Origin: Mycolicibacterium neworleansense
Lineage (GTDB): Bacteria > Actinomycetota > Actinomycetes > Mycobacteriales > Mycobacteriaceae
Length of the DNA: 64,000 bases
Reading direction: 5' to 3'
NCBI RefSeq assembly: GCF_001245615.1
Contig: NZ_CWKH01000001.1
Span: forward strand, 434,001-498,000
Part shown: positions 29,401-38,800 of the stretch, piece after piece
Numbering within the stretch: the first letter of the stretch is position 1
Layout: every line of letters begins with the position of its first letter
Translations under genes and position numbers: made by a program
Notes under the pieces: model-generated
Told to the model about the DNA's origin: nothing
Databases searched by the model: none
The model's input: only the letters and a program-made list of their open reading frames with translations

Positions 29401-29964
29401 CACGACCTGCTGGGGGCGGTGGTGCGGGCGGATCAGGCCGGCATCGATGCGGAGGCGGTGGCTCAGGTCATGGCCGAGCTGGTGCCCGCGCACATGATCC
29501 CGCAGGTGCTTCTGGTCGCCGACGAGATCCCCTACGCCAGGGGCAAGACCGACCGCACGGCGGTGGTCCGAATGCTGGCCGCGGTAGGCGCCCCCGAGGG
29601 CAGCAGCCACCGGGCGCCCTCCGGCCCGCTGGAAACCGCGCTGTGCGCGATCGTCGGCGACGTTCTGCGGCAGTCCGGCGTCGGGGTCGACGACGATTTC
29701 TTCGCCCTCGGCGGGGACTCGGTACTGGGCACCCAGTTGGTGGCGCGGATCCGAGACTGGCTGGACACCTCGACGGTCATGGTCGCCGATGTCTTCGCGG
29801 CCCGGACGGTCGCGAAGATGGCCGCGTTGCTGACCGGCCGGGAAGCGGGCTCGGACCGTTTGCAGCTGGTTTCGGAGCTGTATCTCGAGGTCACGGGCAT
29901 GGACAACGCCGATGTGGCCTCCGAGTTGGCACGCACGTCCCCAGAACCGGCGTTCGGCAACTAA
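26446..29964 (+). CDS. mbtB: Phenyloxazoline synthase MbtB (ArCP-Cy-A-PCP, no thioesterase)
   Basis: 1172 aa from GTG 26446, 4 nt after GGAGG; GTG 26443 and 26452 are alternatives. ArCP (about 1-75) Ser39 in SGLDSIRM. Cyclisation domain (about 95-520) with HVDMDMQCADAVSYR, the D-x4-D-x2-S motif. Adenylation (about 545-1040) with LFTSGSTGEPKGVEI and WYRTGDLVR. PCP (about 1060-1130) Ser1092 in LGGDSVLG. It joins the aryl acid to Ser/Thr and forms the oxazoline. The M. tuberculosis protein (about 1414 aa) has a fused thioesterase; here that job is taken by the separate gene mbtT. A Gly-Ala-Ser linker (GASGASGAGGG) interrupts the A domain near residue 795. Confidence 0.93.
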   Translation: MSVVATSSQTVRDEVAALLGISPDDVDPHADLIASGLDSIRMMSLSGRWRKQGINVGFAALAANPTVAAWIELVAEHAPEATAEEAVADTAGGGDEGEPFPLAPIQHAFWVGRNNDQQLGGVGAHLYVEFDGADVDPQRLQAAAAKLAARHPMLRVEILPDGTQRIGDRPLPVTIYDLRDLDEAAAQAQLELTRDAKSHQMLHDEVLQISLSLLPGGGTRLHVDMDMQCADAVSYRNFMADLAALYRGVDLPALGYTYREYRAKLTATVPPPPEQDRQWWAERVPDLPDPPALPLVPLSDQRNPHRSIRLWEVLDVPTRDALFAAAQRRGITPAMAVGASYANALAHWSTQSRFLLNLPMFGREPYHPDVDKLVGDFTSSLLLDIDLAGADTATARARVVQETLHATAAHSSVSGLDVLRDVSRHRGSQTLATIVYTSALGLGDLFAGDVTDQFGAPVWTISQGPQVLIDAQATPIADGLMINWDVRIEAFRPGVAEAMFAYHLAELRRLATDDAAWDAPDPPAVTEQQRRVRAELNASASTPSGDVLHTGFLANAESTPDAPAVFCSAGDLTYGELRDKVLAVAAALQSRGVCRGEVVAVLGPKSVEQVIALLAISMVGAAYLPVGVDQPADRAARILHTGGVDFALICGSGPDHPELPHLTVGDAEIIGDPEHFEPVAVTPEDLAYVLFTSGSTGEPKGVEITHDAAMNTIEFINDHFDIGPADRCLALSHLECDLSVIDVYGTLRSGGSMVVVDEEQRRDPDAWVRLIAEHQVSVLHFLTGWLEMLVAGASGASGAGGGPLSSVRVVPTGGDWVRPELVRALRAASPQMRFAGLGGATETATHNTIFEVGFGDDALPAHWTSVPFGVPLPNNCCRVVDVRGQDCPDWVPGELWVGGRGIARGYRGRPDLTAERFVEHDGRRWYRTGDLVRSWPDGTLEFVGRADHRIKVSGFRIELGEVEGALCRVPGVDAAVAVLVPVEGGHDLLGAVVRADQAGIDAEAVAQVMAELVPAHMIPQVLLVADEIPYARGKTDRTAVVRMLAAVGAPEGSSHRAPSGPLETALCAIVGDVLRQSGVGVDDDFFALGGDSVLGTQLVARIRDWLDTSTVMVADVFAARTVAKMAALLTGREAGSDRLQLVSELYLEVTGMDNADVASELARTSPEPAFGN

Positions 29965-29980
29965 GGTTAGAGTTACTTCA
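29962..29980. promoter_or_regulatory. IdeR-like box 1 downstream of mbtB
   Basis: TAAGGTTAGAGTTACTTCA, 13 of 19 to consensus, overlapping the mbtB stop codon. Confidence 0.5.
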
Positions 29981-29981
29981 G

Positions 29982-30000
29982 TTAGGGCAGGCTTTGCTTA
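29982..30000. promoter_or_regulatory. IdeR-like box 2 before the pseudo-adenylation gene
   Basis: TTAGGGCAGGCTTTGCTTA, 13 of 19 to consensus, directly following box 1 and 17 nt before GTG 30017. Its first ten bases share TTAGGGCAG with the mbtA-mbtB box, indicating a genuine internal iron-controlled promoter. Confidence 0.65.
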
Positions 30001-30016
30001 TCGTCAGGAGGTCGTT

Positions 30017-30784
30017 GTGGACGCAGTGAGTCGCACGACTACGCAGACCATGCAGACAGCGGCGACCGAACCGCTGCATCAGGGCTTCTTCACGCACGCG
30101 CTGGGTGCGCCCGACGACATCGCCGTGATCGGACCGACTACCCGCTGGACCTACGGGCAGCTGCGCGAGCAGGCGCTCGCCGTTTCCGGCGCGCTCGCGG
30201 TGGCCGGGGTCCGCGTCGGTGACCGGGTCGCCGTCGTGGGTCCCACCGGTCTGGACACGGTGATCGCGACGCTGGGGATCCTCGCGGCCGGCGGCGTCTG
30301 CGTACCGATCGACACTGCGGCACCGGCCGAGCCGGTCCTGGAGCGCACGGGTGTGCGCATGGCCCTGTTCACCGGCGACGGACCGCCCAACTGGTTGCCC
30401 GCGCTGACCGTCTCCGAAGCACTGCGGATCGGAGCCCGCGCGGGTGATGTCTCCCCGGTGCGCTCCGGGCCGGGCGATCCCGCCTTCCTGGGTTCGCTCG
30501 ACGAGAGCGGGCACGCGGTGGTGACTCACGCCGCCGCGCACGACGCGGTCGTGGAACTGAGCGGTCGGCTCGGCGTCAGCAGCGCGGATCGCATCGGCGC
30601 GTTCGCCGCTGCCGGTGCCGCCGCGCCGATTCTCATGGTGCTGGTGGCACTCACCGCGGGCGCGGGCATCGTCGTCGCCGATGACGCCCCGCGTCGCAAC
30701 CCCGAGCGGCGGATGAACAGCTTCGCGCTGGCCGCGCGGCGTCGGGATGCGGTGGCCGCTCTCGACACCGCCGTGCCGTCGTGA
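30017..30784 (+). CDS. Truncated, catalytically degenerate adenylation-domain protein
   Basis: 255 aa from GTG 30017 with CAGGAGG 5 nt upstream. The first 130 residues follow the N-terminal lobe of NRPS adenylation domains: RWTYGQLREQALAVSGAL, VRVGDRVAVVGPTG, GILAAGGVCVPIDTAAPAEP. Where the ATP-binding loop (YxxFTSGSTGxPKG) should be, the protein reads FLGSLDESGHAVVTHAAAHD, so the P-loop is lost while the following THxxxxD is kept. It stops at the end of this lobe; no A5-A10 motifs exist. It cannot be an active ligase. It lies between mbtB and mbtT, coupled to mbtT by GTGA overlap, with its own IdeR boxes. I do not know a named homologue. Confidence 0.75.
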   Translation: MDAVSRTTTQTMQTAATEPLHQGFFTHALGAPDDIAVIGPTTRWTYGQLREQALAVSGALAVAGVRVGDRVAVVGPTGLDTVIATLGILAAGGVCVPIDTAAPAEPVLERTGVRMALFTGDGPPNWLPALTVSEALRIGARAGDVSPVRSGPGDPAFLGSLDESGHAVVTHAAAHDAVVELSGRLGVSSADRIGAFAAAGAAAPILMVLVALTAGAGIVVADDAPRRNPERRMNSFALAARRRDAVAALDTAVPS

Positions 30785-31527
30785 CGCCCCCGGAAACCCA
30801 GATCACGGTCAAGCCCTGGGTGAAGCGCTATCCAGGGTCCGAAAGCTCAACAGCGACATTGGTGTTCCCGCATGCCGGTGGAGCGGCGCTGGCCTACCGC
30901 GGGTTCGGGATGGCGCTGGCCGCGGCCGGATCCGATGCCTACGTCATGCAGTACCCGCAACGCGGTGACCGGTTGTCCCATCCGGCCGCGCCGACGGTGG
31001 GCGAGCTCGCCCACGATCTGTTCGACGCGGGTGACTGGGCCGGCATCGGGTCTCTGCGGCTGTTCGGGCACTGCATGGGCGCGGTGGTGGCCTTCGAGTT
31101 CGCCCGGATCGCCGAACGCAACGGTGTCGCGGTCGACGCAGTGTGGGTGTCGGCCAGCGAGGCCCCGTCGGCGGTGGCGGCAGCACCAGCGCTTCCGATG
31201 GCGCAGTCCGAGATCCTCGCCGAGATGGTCGATCTCGGCGGCACCGATCCGGCGCTGCTCGCCGACGAGGATTTCGTCGAGCTGTTGCTGATGGCGGTGC
31301 GGGCGGACTACGCGGCCTTCAACCGGTACGCGTGCGACCCCGACGTCACGATCAATGCCGATATCTACGCCCTCGGCGGAGACCGCGACCACCGCATCAG
31401 CGAGGACATGTTGCGGCGCTGGGAATCTCACACCACCGGCGCCTACACATGCTCAATGTTCGATGGCGGGCATTTCTATCTCAACTCCCAGCTCGAGGAT
31501 GTGGCGGAGCTGGTCAATGAGCTCTAG
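30781..31527 (+). CDS. mbtT: Type II thioesterase MbtT with Cys nucleophile
   Basis: 248 aa, alpha/beta-hydrolase fold. LVFPHAGGAALAYRG oxyanion region, nucleophile elbow GHCMGAVVAFEFAR with Cys98 where the family usually has Ser, Asp in GGDRDHRI and His in DGGHFYLN. It likely releases or edits aryl-oxazoline intermediates from the MbtB/NRPS carriers, replacing the thioesterase fused to MbtB in M. tuberculosis. GTG 30781 overlaps the preceding stop, and mbtC starts inside its last codons (31517). Confidence 0.85.
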   Translation: MTPPETQITVKPWVKRYPGSESSTATLVFPHAGGAALAYRGFGMALAAAGSDAYVMQYPQRGDRLSHPAAPTVGELAHDLFDAGDWAGIGSLRLFGHCMGAVVAFEFARIAERNGVAVDAVWVSASEAPSAVAAAPALPMAQSEILAEMVDLGGTDPALLADEDFVELLLMAVRADYAAFNRYACDPDVTINADIYALGGDRDHRISEDMLRRWESHTTGAYTCSMFDGGHFYLNSQLEDVAELVNEL

Positions 31528-32863
31528 CGGGCAGCACATCCAGCCTGAGGTCGCCGATCCGGTGGTGATCGTCGGCATGGCACTGGAGGCCCCGGGGGGC
31601 ATCGACACCGCCGAGGGGTACTGGTCCCTGCTGACCGAGCAGCGCGAAGCGCTCGGCCGGTTTCCCGCCGACCGCGGCTGGTCGGTACGCGAGCTGTTCG
31701 AGGGCTCGCGCCGCGACGGATTCAAGCGCATCCACGACCTCGGCGGGTTCCTCACCACCGCAGCGACTTTCGATCCAGCGTTCTTCGGGATCTCACCGCG
31801 CGAGGCCGTCGCGATGGACCCGCAGCAACGCATCGGGCTGCGCCTCGCGTGGCGCGCACTGGAGAACAGCGGCATCAACCCCGATGATCTGGCCGGGCAC
31901 GACGTGGGGTGCTACGTCGGTGCGTCGGGCCTGGAGTACGGGCCGGCCTTGTCGGAGTTCTCGCACCACAGCGGTCATCTGATCACCGGTACCTCGCTGG
32001 GCGTGATCTCCGGCCGGATCGCCTACACGCTGGATCTGTGCGGCCCGGCGCTGACCGTCGACACGTCGTGCTCGTCGGCGTTGACCGCGTTTCACACCGC
32101 CGTGGCCGCGGTGCGGGCGGGGGACTGCGACATGGCACTGACCGGCGGGGTCTGCGTGATGGGCACCCCCGGCTACTTCGTCGAGTTTTCCAAGCAACAC
32201 GCATTGTCCGACGACGGGCACTGCCGGCCCTACAGCGCCCATGCCAGCGGGACAGTGTGGGCCGAGGGGGCGGCGATGTTCGTATTGCAGCGCAGGTCGG
32301 CGGCCGTGCGGAACGGCCGTCGGATCCTGGCTGAGGTCCGCGCCACCGCGGTGAACCAGGACGGGCGCACCACCGGTCTGACCGCGCCGAGCGGCCCGGC
32401 CCAGCAGCGGTTGTTCGCGAAGGCGATCGAACAGGCGGGCGTGCGGCCCGAGGACGTCGGCATGATCGAGGGCCACGGCACCGGCACCAGGCTCGGTGAC
32501 CGCACCGAATTACGCTCCTTGGCACAGACATACGGGGCCACGGCCCCGGGTACCGGCGCCCTGCTGGGGTCGGTGAAATCCAACATCGGGCACGCCCAGG
32601 CGGCGGCGGGCGGGCTGGGCCTGGCCAAGGTGATCCTGGCCGCCGAGCACGCGTCCGTCCCGGCCACCTTGCACGTGGATGAGGTCAGCCGCGAGATCGA
32701 TTGGGACACCCAGGGTTTGCGATTGGCAACCAAGCTGACTCAGTGGCCCGCGGTCAACGGCCGGCGCATCGGCGCGGTCTCGGCTTTCGGGATGAGCGGC
32801 ACCAACGCGCACGCCATCATCTCGGTCCCCGAGGCTCCGGAGGCTGACGGGGCCGCCGCATGA
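31517..32863 (+). CDS. mbtC: Ketosynthase MbtC
   Basis: 448 aa, a lone KS domain. Active Cys185 in DTSCSSALTAFHTA; His residues in EGHGTGTRLGD and KSNIGHAQAAAG; C-terminal FGMSGTNAHAIIS. It works with the AT-KR-ACP protein MbtD as a split PKS module that makes the beta-hydroxy acid linker of mycobactin. It overlaps mbtT by 11 nt and mbtD by 4 nt. Confidence 0.93.
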   Translation: MSSSGQHIQPEVADPVVIVGMALEAPGGIDTAEGYWSLLTEQREALGRFPADRGWSVRELFEGSRRDGFKRIHDLGGFLTTAATFDPAFFGISPREAVAMDPQQRIGLRLAWRALENSGINPDDLAGHDVGCYVGASGLEYGPALSEFSHHSGHLITGTSLGVISGRIAYTLDLCGPALTVDTSCSSALTAFHTAVAAVRAGDCDMALTGGVCVMGTPGYFVEFSKQHALSDDGHCRPYSAHASGTVWAEGAAMFVLQRRSAAVRNGRRILAEVRATAVNQDGRTTGLTAPSGPAQQRLFAKAIEQAGVRPEDVGMIEGHGTGTRLGDRTELRSLAQTYGATAPGTGALLGSVKSNIGHAQAAAGGLGLAKVILAAEHASVPATLHVDEVSREIDWDTQGLRLATKLTQWPAVNGRRIGAVSAFGMSGTNAHAIISVPEAPEADGAAA

Positions 32864-35859
32864 CCGATACCGACTCCCTGCCGGACGAGCGCACCCCGAT
32901 CCTGCTCAGCGCGCATGCCGAGGACCTGATCGGCACCGACGCCGAGGCCATTCTGCGTTACCTGGATTCGCATCCCGAGGTGAGTCCCGGCGACGTCGCC
33001 GCCACCGTGCTGTCCACCCGGCGCCTGCGCCGCCACCGCGCCGTGGTCCGGGCCGCCGACCGCGCGGAACTCGCCGCGGGCCTGCAGGCACTGACCGAGA
33101 ATGCCGAGCATCCACTGGTAACCCGGGCCCAGGGCGGGGCACCGACATCGGGCTCGAGGGCACGCATCGCCTTCGTGTTCCCGGGCCAGGGCAGCCAATG
33201 GCCGTCGATGGGCGTGCAGGCCTACGACAGGTTGCCGGCCTACCGGGCCGAAGTCGATACGTGGGCCGCGGCATTCCAGGCCGCCGGTACCGCCTCGCCG
33301 CTGGATTATCTTCTGGCCGAGCCGGATTCGGGCGCGGTCACCAACGATTTCTCGCAGGTGCAGATTCAGGGTGCCCAGTTCGTCCACGGTGTCGCGCTGG
33401 CCCGGGTCTGGCGGGCCTGCGGCGTGGTGCCCGACATCACCGTGGGCCACAGTCTGGGTGAGATCGGGGCCGCCTACGTCGCGGGCACCATCAGCCTGGA
33501 GGCTGCGGTCGCCGTGGTGATCGCCCGGGCGACCATCCTGGACCGGCTGACTGGCCCGTACCGCGTCGCGGTTCTCGGGATCAGCCCCGACGAAGCCTCG
33601 AAAGTTGTTGCCGAGACCCCCGGGTGGCTGGAACTGTCGGTGGTGAACTCGCGGTCATCGGTCGCGGTGTCGGGGGAGACCGATGCGGTGGCGGCGGCAG
33701 TGGCCACCGTCACCGGCCGCGGATCGTTTGCCAAGGAAATCGAGATGTGGTTCCCGGCGCACACCACCGCGCTGGACTCCGCCTACGCCGAACTCGAATC
33801 GCTCTTGCCCGAAGCGCAATTCGGTGAATCCCCGGTGCAGTTCATCGGCTCGGCCACTGCCGAGGTGGTCGAGGCCGGCACTGGCTTCGCTGAGTACTGG
33901 TACACCAACCTGCGCAGCACCGTGCGCTTCGACCGGGCCATCGAGACGGCGGCGCGGCGCGGGGCCCGCATCTTCGTGGAACTGTCCGCACACCCGGCGC
34001 TGTTGTTCGCCATGGGGGACCTGCTCGACGATGCGGCCGAGCTCACCGGCGGCCCGGTCGTGATGGTGGGTTCGGGCCGGCGCGACGAATCGATCACCGA
34101 ACGGCTCAGCTCCAACATCATTTCGGTGGCGATGGCCGACTCCGGCTACCGCTGGGACGACCTGCCGAACCACCCGGCCGCCCGATTGCGCGACTTCCCG
34201 TTCGCGCCGATGCGCGCCGAACATCTATGGGCCACACCGCAACCACTGCCGTCGGTCGCCGGCCTGACTGTGGGCGTCGAGCATTGGGTGGAGGCTGCTT
34301 CACCGCGGAATGTCCCGACCGGAGGACGCCGTGTCGCGGTGCTCGACCTGGCCGCCGGCCAGGGCGGGGCGGCCGCATTGAGCAGTGCCCTCGACGAGGT
34401 GCCGGACGCCACCGTCGTCCTGCCCGCCGATGCCGACCTGCTGATCGTGGTGTCACCCGTGTCCGACGAGGCCGACGCAGTGGCAGCGGCGGAAGCCTTG
34501 AGCCGACGCATCGACGACGGCCTGCTGGGCTATGTCGAGGCGATCGGGCCCCGAACCCGCGACGTGTGGATGGTCACCGTCGGTGGTGAACAGGTCGGCG
34601 ACGGGCCGACCCCGCGGCCCGAAGCGGCCGCTCTGGCCGCGATGCATCGCAGCCTGGGCTATGAACACCCAGACCAGACGTTCCGGCACCTGGACCTACC
34701 GGCGACGCTGATCGACCACGCCGCTGCGGCCGCGGCCGTCACCGCCATGTTGACAGCCGCCGACGATATCGCGCTGCGGGACAATGGTTCCGGTCACAGC
34801 GTGTGGGTCCGGGAGATGCAGGACGACACCTCTGACGGGCGCGCGTGGACCGCGGATTCGGGGATCTTCGACGAGGTGGTCATCACCGGCGGTGCCGGCG
34901 CGGTGGGTCTGCACTTTGCCCGCCGCCTGGCCGAGCAGGGAGCCCGACGCATCGTGCTGCTCAGCCGCAGCGGGCTCGATGATGGGCAGGTGGCCGCACT
35001 GGCCGCGCATGGGACCGAGATCCTCGCGCCGCGTTGCGATCTGACCGACCCGGCGCAGATCGCCGCGACCATCGCCGAGTCGTCCATCGGCCCGGCCTCG
35101 CTGGTGATCCACGCCGCGGCGTCCGCCACGCTTGCCCCGGGCAGCGAGCTCACCGGCGCCGCGGCTCGGAACACGTTCGCGGCCAAGCTGAGTGGACTGG
35201 CCAACCTCACGGCGGCCTGGCCACTGCGCCCGGATGCCCGGGTCGTGTTGTGTTCCTCGGTATCCGGCCTGTGGGGTGGCTACGGTCATGCCGCCTACTC
35301 CGCGGCCAACCGCCTGCTGGACGCACTCGGTACGCAGCTGCGGGCCGGGGGACGGCACTGCACCGCGATTCGGTGGGGATTGTGGCCGGGGGACGGCATC
35401 ATCGACTCGGCGGAAGTGAGCCGGGTCGAACGGTCCGGACTGCGCGCCATGGCACCCGACCTTGCCGTCGAGGCCGGACTACGGGACTACCCGGCCGATC
35501 CGTTGGTGTTCACCGCTGATGCCGAGCGGCTGCGGACTTTCCTCGGGGGTCCTGCCGAGCCCGCCGTTGCGGTCAGCGACAGCGCCGAGGTACCCGAGGG
35601 CGAAGCGGCTGACGCCACCGGTGCGATGCGGATCGCGCTGGGGGCCGTGTTGAAGCTCACCGACACCTCCGCATTGGATCTCGATGCGTCGCTGCTGGAT
35701 CTGGGCGTCGACTCGCTGCTGGCAATAGATCTGCGCAAGAAGCTCAAGAAGGCCACCGGCCGATCAGTGCCGCTGGCCACCATCCTCGGTGGCGCCACCG
35801 CCGCGGAATTGATCGAGCATTTGGAAAGACCTGAAAAGGAAGCATTTTCGCGTGACTGA
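32860..35859 (+). CDS. mbtD: Polyketide synthase MbtD (AT-KR-ACP)
   Basis: 999 aa, close to the roughly 1004 aa of the M. tuberculosis protein. AT (about 95-440) with VFPGQGSQW and Ser198 in GHSLGEIG. KR (about 670-860) with ITGGAGAVGLHFAR and YGHAAYSAANRLLD. ACP (about 920-990) with Ser952 in LGVDSLLA. It loads and reduces the extender unit condensed by MbtC. ATGA overlap with mbtC and 8-nt overlap with mbtE show tight coupling. Confidence 0.93.
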   Translation: MTDTDSLPDERTPILLSAHAEDLIGTDAEAILRYLDSHPEVSPGDVAATVLSTRRLRRHRAVVRAADRAELAAGLQALTENAEHPLVTRAQGGAPTSGSRARIAFVFPGQGSQWPSMGVQAYDRLPAYRAEVDTWAAAFQAAGTASPLDYLLAEPDSGAVTNDFSQVQIQGAQFVHGVALARVWRACGVVPDITVGHSLGEIGAAYVAGTISLEAAVAVVIARATILDRLTGPYRVAVLGISPDEASKVVAETPGWLELSVVNSRSSVAVSGETDAVAAAVATVTGRGSFAKEIEMWFPAHTTALDSAYAELESLLPEAQFGESPVQFIGSATAEVVEAGTGFAEYWYTNLRSTVRFDRAIETAARRGARIFVELSAHPALLFAMGDLLDDAAELTGGPVVMVGSGRRDESITERLSSNIISVAMADSGYRWDDLPNHPAARLRDFPFAPMRAEHLWATPQPLPSVAGLTVGVEHWVEAASPRNVPTGGRRVAVLDLAAGQGGAAALSSALDEVPDATVVLPADADLLIVVSPVSDEADAVAAAEALSRRIDDGLLGYVEAIGPRTRDVWMVTVGGEQVGDGPTPRPEAAALAAMHRSLGYEHPDQTFRHLDLPATLIDHAAAAAAVTAMLTAADDIALRDNGSGHSVWVREMQDDTSDGRAWTADSGIFDEVVITGGAGAVGLHFARRLAEQGARRIVLLSRSGLDDGQVAALAAHGTEILAPRCDLTDPAQIAATIAESSIGPASLVIHAAASATLAPGSELTGAAARNTFAAKLSGLANLTAAWPLRPDARVVLCSSVSGLWGGYGHAAYSAANRLLDALGTQLRAGGRHCTAIRWGLWPGDGIIDSAEVSRVERSGLRAMAPDLAVEAGLRDYPADPLVFTADAERLRTFLGGPAEPAVAVSDSAEVPEGEAADATGAMRIALGAVLKLTDTSALDLDASLLDLGVDSLLAIDLRKKLKKATGRSVPLATILGGATAAELIEHLERPEKEAFSRD

Positions 35860-38800
35860 CATGGTTAGTGCCGATCCGGCAGCCCCCCGCACCTCCGACG
35901 CGCGTCTGGAGCTGATGCGGCGCAAGCTTGCCGAGCGGGGCCTGGCGAATGCGGAATCCGGGGAGGCGACCGGCGCCGACAGCGCACCGGTCGATCCGAC
36001 GGTGCTGTCGGACGGGCAACGCCGGATGTGGTTCGTGCAGGGATTCGACCCGAGCGGCGTGCTGCTCAACATCTGCCTGTCCTACCGGCTCAATGGGGTG
36101 ATCGACGCCGAGCGACTGCATGAGGCCCTGAACGCGGTGGCGCAGCGGCACCCGATCCTGCGCACCACCTATCGCGCCGACGAGAACGGCGAGCCCACCG
36201 CCACGGTCCAGGACGACCTGAGGCCGGGTTGGTCGGTGCACGATCTCTCCGACAAGTCCGAGCGGGCCCGCAAGCTACGCCTCGAGGTTCTGGCCCAGCG
36301 TGAGTTCGGCACCGCGTTCGACCTGAGCACTGACTCCCCGCTACGGATTTCGTTGATCAAGACCGGGGCGAGCGAGCACGTGATGTTGCTCGTGGCGCAC
36401 CACATCGCCTGGGACGACGGCTCGTGGCGGGTGTTCTTCACCGACCTCACCCGGGCCTACGCCGGGGAACAGCTTCCCGAGACCCCACGCGTGACGGTGG
36501 CGGCTGCTGCGGACGCCGGCGAGGACCTGGCGTACTGGCGCGAGGTATTGGCGAGCCCGCCGGAGCCGCTGGAGTTGCCCGGCCCGGCCGGATCGGTGGT
36601 CCCCAACGGTTTTCGATCCCAACGCAGCACCGTGCGGCTGTCCGCCGACACCGTCGAGCGCGTGTCGGCCCTGGCGCGCGAGACCGGCGCTACGCCGTAC
36701 ATGGTGCTGCTGGCGGCATTCGGCGCTCTCATCTACCGCTACACCCACACCGACGATTTCCTGATCGCCACCCCGGTCCTGAACCGCGATACCGACGAGA
36801 CCATCGGCTATTACGGCAACACGGTGGCGATGCGGCTGCGGCCGCAGGGCTCGGCCGGCTTCCGCGAGCTGGTCGCCGCCACGCGGGACACCGCGATCGG
36901 TGCATTCGCGCATCAGCGCGTCAACCTCGACCGGGTGGTGGCCGAGCTCAACCCGGACCGGCGTCACGGCGCCGAGCGGATGACACGGGTGAGCTTCGGT
37001 TTCCGCGAGCCCGACGGTGGCGGATTCACCCCAGACGGCGTGACGAGCGAGCGGGCCGACCTGCGCGGCCAGCACACTCAGCTGCCACTGGGTTTCATGG
37101 TGGAGCTCGACGCCGACGGCGCGGTGGTGGAGGCCGAGCACCTGACCGAGGTGCTGGACGCCGAGCTCGCCGCCCAGATGCTGCGTCATTTCGCCGTGCT
37201 GCTGGACAGTGCGCTCGCCGAACCCGACCGGCCGCTGTCGCGGCTGGAGTTGTTCACCGCCGCCGACGCCGAGTGGCTGCGTGCCGTGTCCACCGGTGAG
37301 CAGTTCGAGACGCCGGCCACCACGCTGGCGGCGCTGGTCACCGAGCAGGCCGCCCGCACCCCCGACGCCACCGCCGTGGTCTACGAGGGCCGCCATTACA
37401 GCTACCGCGAGCTCAACGAGTCGGCAAACCGGTTGGCGCACTGGCTGATCGAGCAGGGCATCGGCACCGAGGACCGGGTGGCGGTGCTGCTCGAGAAGTC
37501 GCCCGAGCTGGTCATCACGGCATTGGGCATCGTCAAGGCCGGCGCGGTGTATCTACCGGTCGATCCGACGTATCCCGAGGACCGCCTCACCTACATCCTC
37601 TCCGATTCCGATCCGAAAATCGTTCTGCGCGAGCCGGTCGAGGGTCTGGAGAACTATCCGGCCACCGATCCCACCGACGCCGAACGGGTCCGGCCGCTGC
37701 GCCCGGACAACACCGCGTACCTCATCTACACGTCCGGATCCACCGGCCTGCCCAAGGGTGTGCCGGTGCCGCACCGGCCGATCGCGGAGTACTTCGTCTG
37801 GTTCGGGGGTGACTACCAAGTCACCGAGGACGAACGCCTGCTGCAGGTGGCGTCGCAGAGCTTCGACGTGTCGATCGGCGAGATCTTCGGCATGCTCGCC
37901 GCCGGTGCGCGCCTGGTGATCCCGAAGCCGGGTGGCCTGGGTGACATCGGCTATCTCACCGATCTTCTGCGCAACGAGGGCATCACCTCGATGCACTTCG
38001 TGCCGTCGCTGCTCGGGCTGTTCCTGTCACTGCCGGGCGTCAACGAGTGGCGTACGTTGCAGCGCGTGCCGATCGGCGGCGAGGCCTTGCCGGGAGAGAT
38101 CGCCGACAAGTTCCTGGCCACGTTCGACTCCCTCCTGCACAATTTCTACGGACCCACCGAGACGGTGCTCAACTGCACCCGCTACAAGGTGGAAGGCAAG
38201 CAGGGCGCGCGGATCGTGCCGATCGGCAAGCCGAAGATCAACACCACGATCCACCTGCTCGACGATGCTCTGCAGCCCGTGCCGGTCGGGGTGATCGGTG
38301 AGATCTACATCGGTGGAACGCATGTCGCGCACGGGTATCACGACCGTCCGCGGTTGACCGCCGAACGCTTCGTCGCCGACCCGTTCAATCCCGGCGGACG
38401 GATGTACCGCTCGGGCGACCTGGCCCGGCGCAACGCCGACGGTGACATCGAATTCGTCGGCCGCGCCGATGAGCAGGTCAAGATCCGTGGCTTCCGGATC
38501 GAACTGGGTGAGGTCTCCGCGGCCATCTCCGTCGACCCGTCGGTGGGGCAGGCCGTGGTGGTGGTCAGCGACCTGCCGTCGCTCGGCAAGAGCCTGGTCG
38601 CCTACATCACGCCCGCGGCCGGCGCCGAACAGGTGGAGATCGACCGGATCCGGGCCCGGGTCACCGCCGCGCTGCCGGAGTACATGATCCCGGCCGCGTT
38701 CGTCGAGCTGCCCGAGATCCCGATCACCGCGCACGGCAAGATCGACCGCCGGGCCCTGCCCGAGCCGGAGATCCGCTCGGCCACCGAATTCCGGGCGCCG

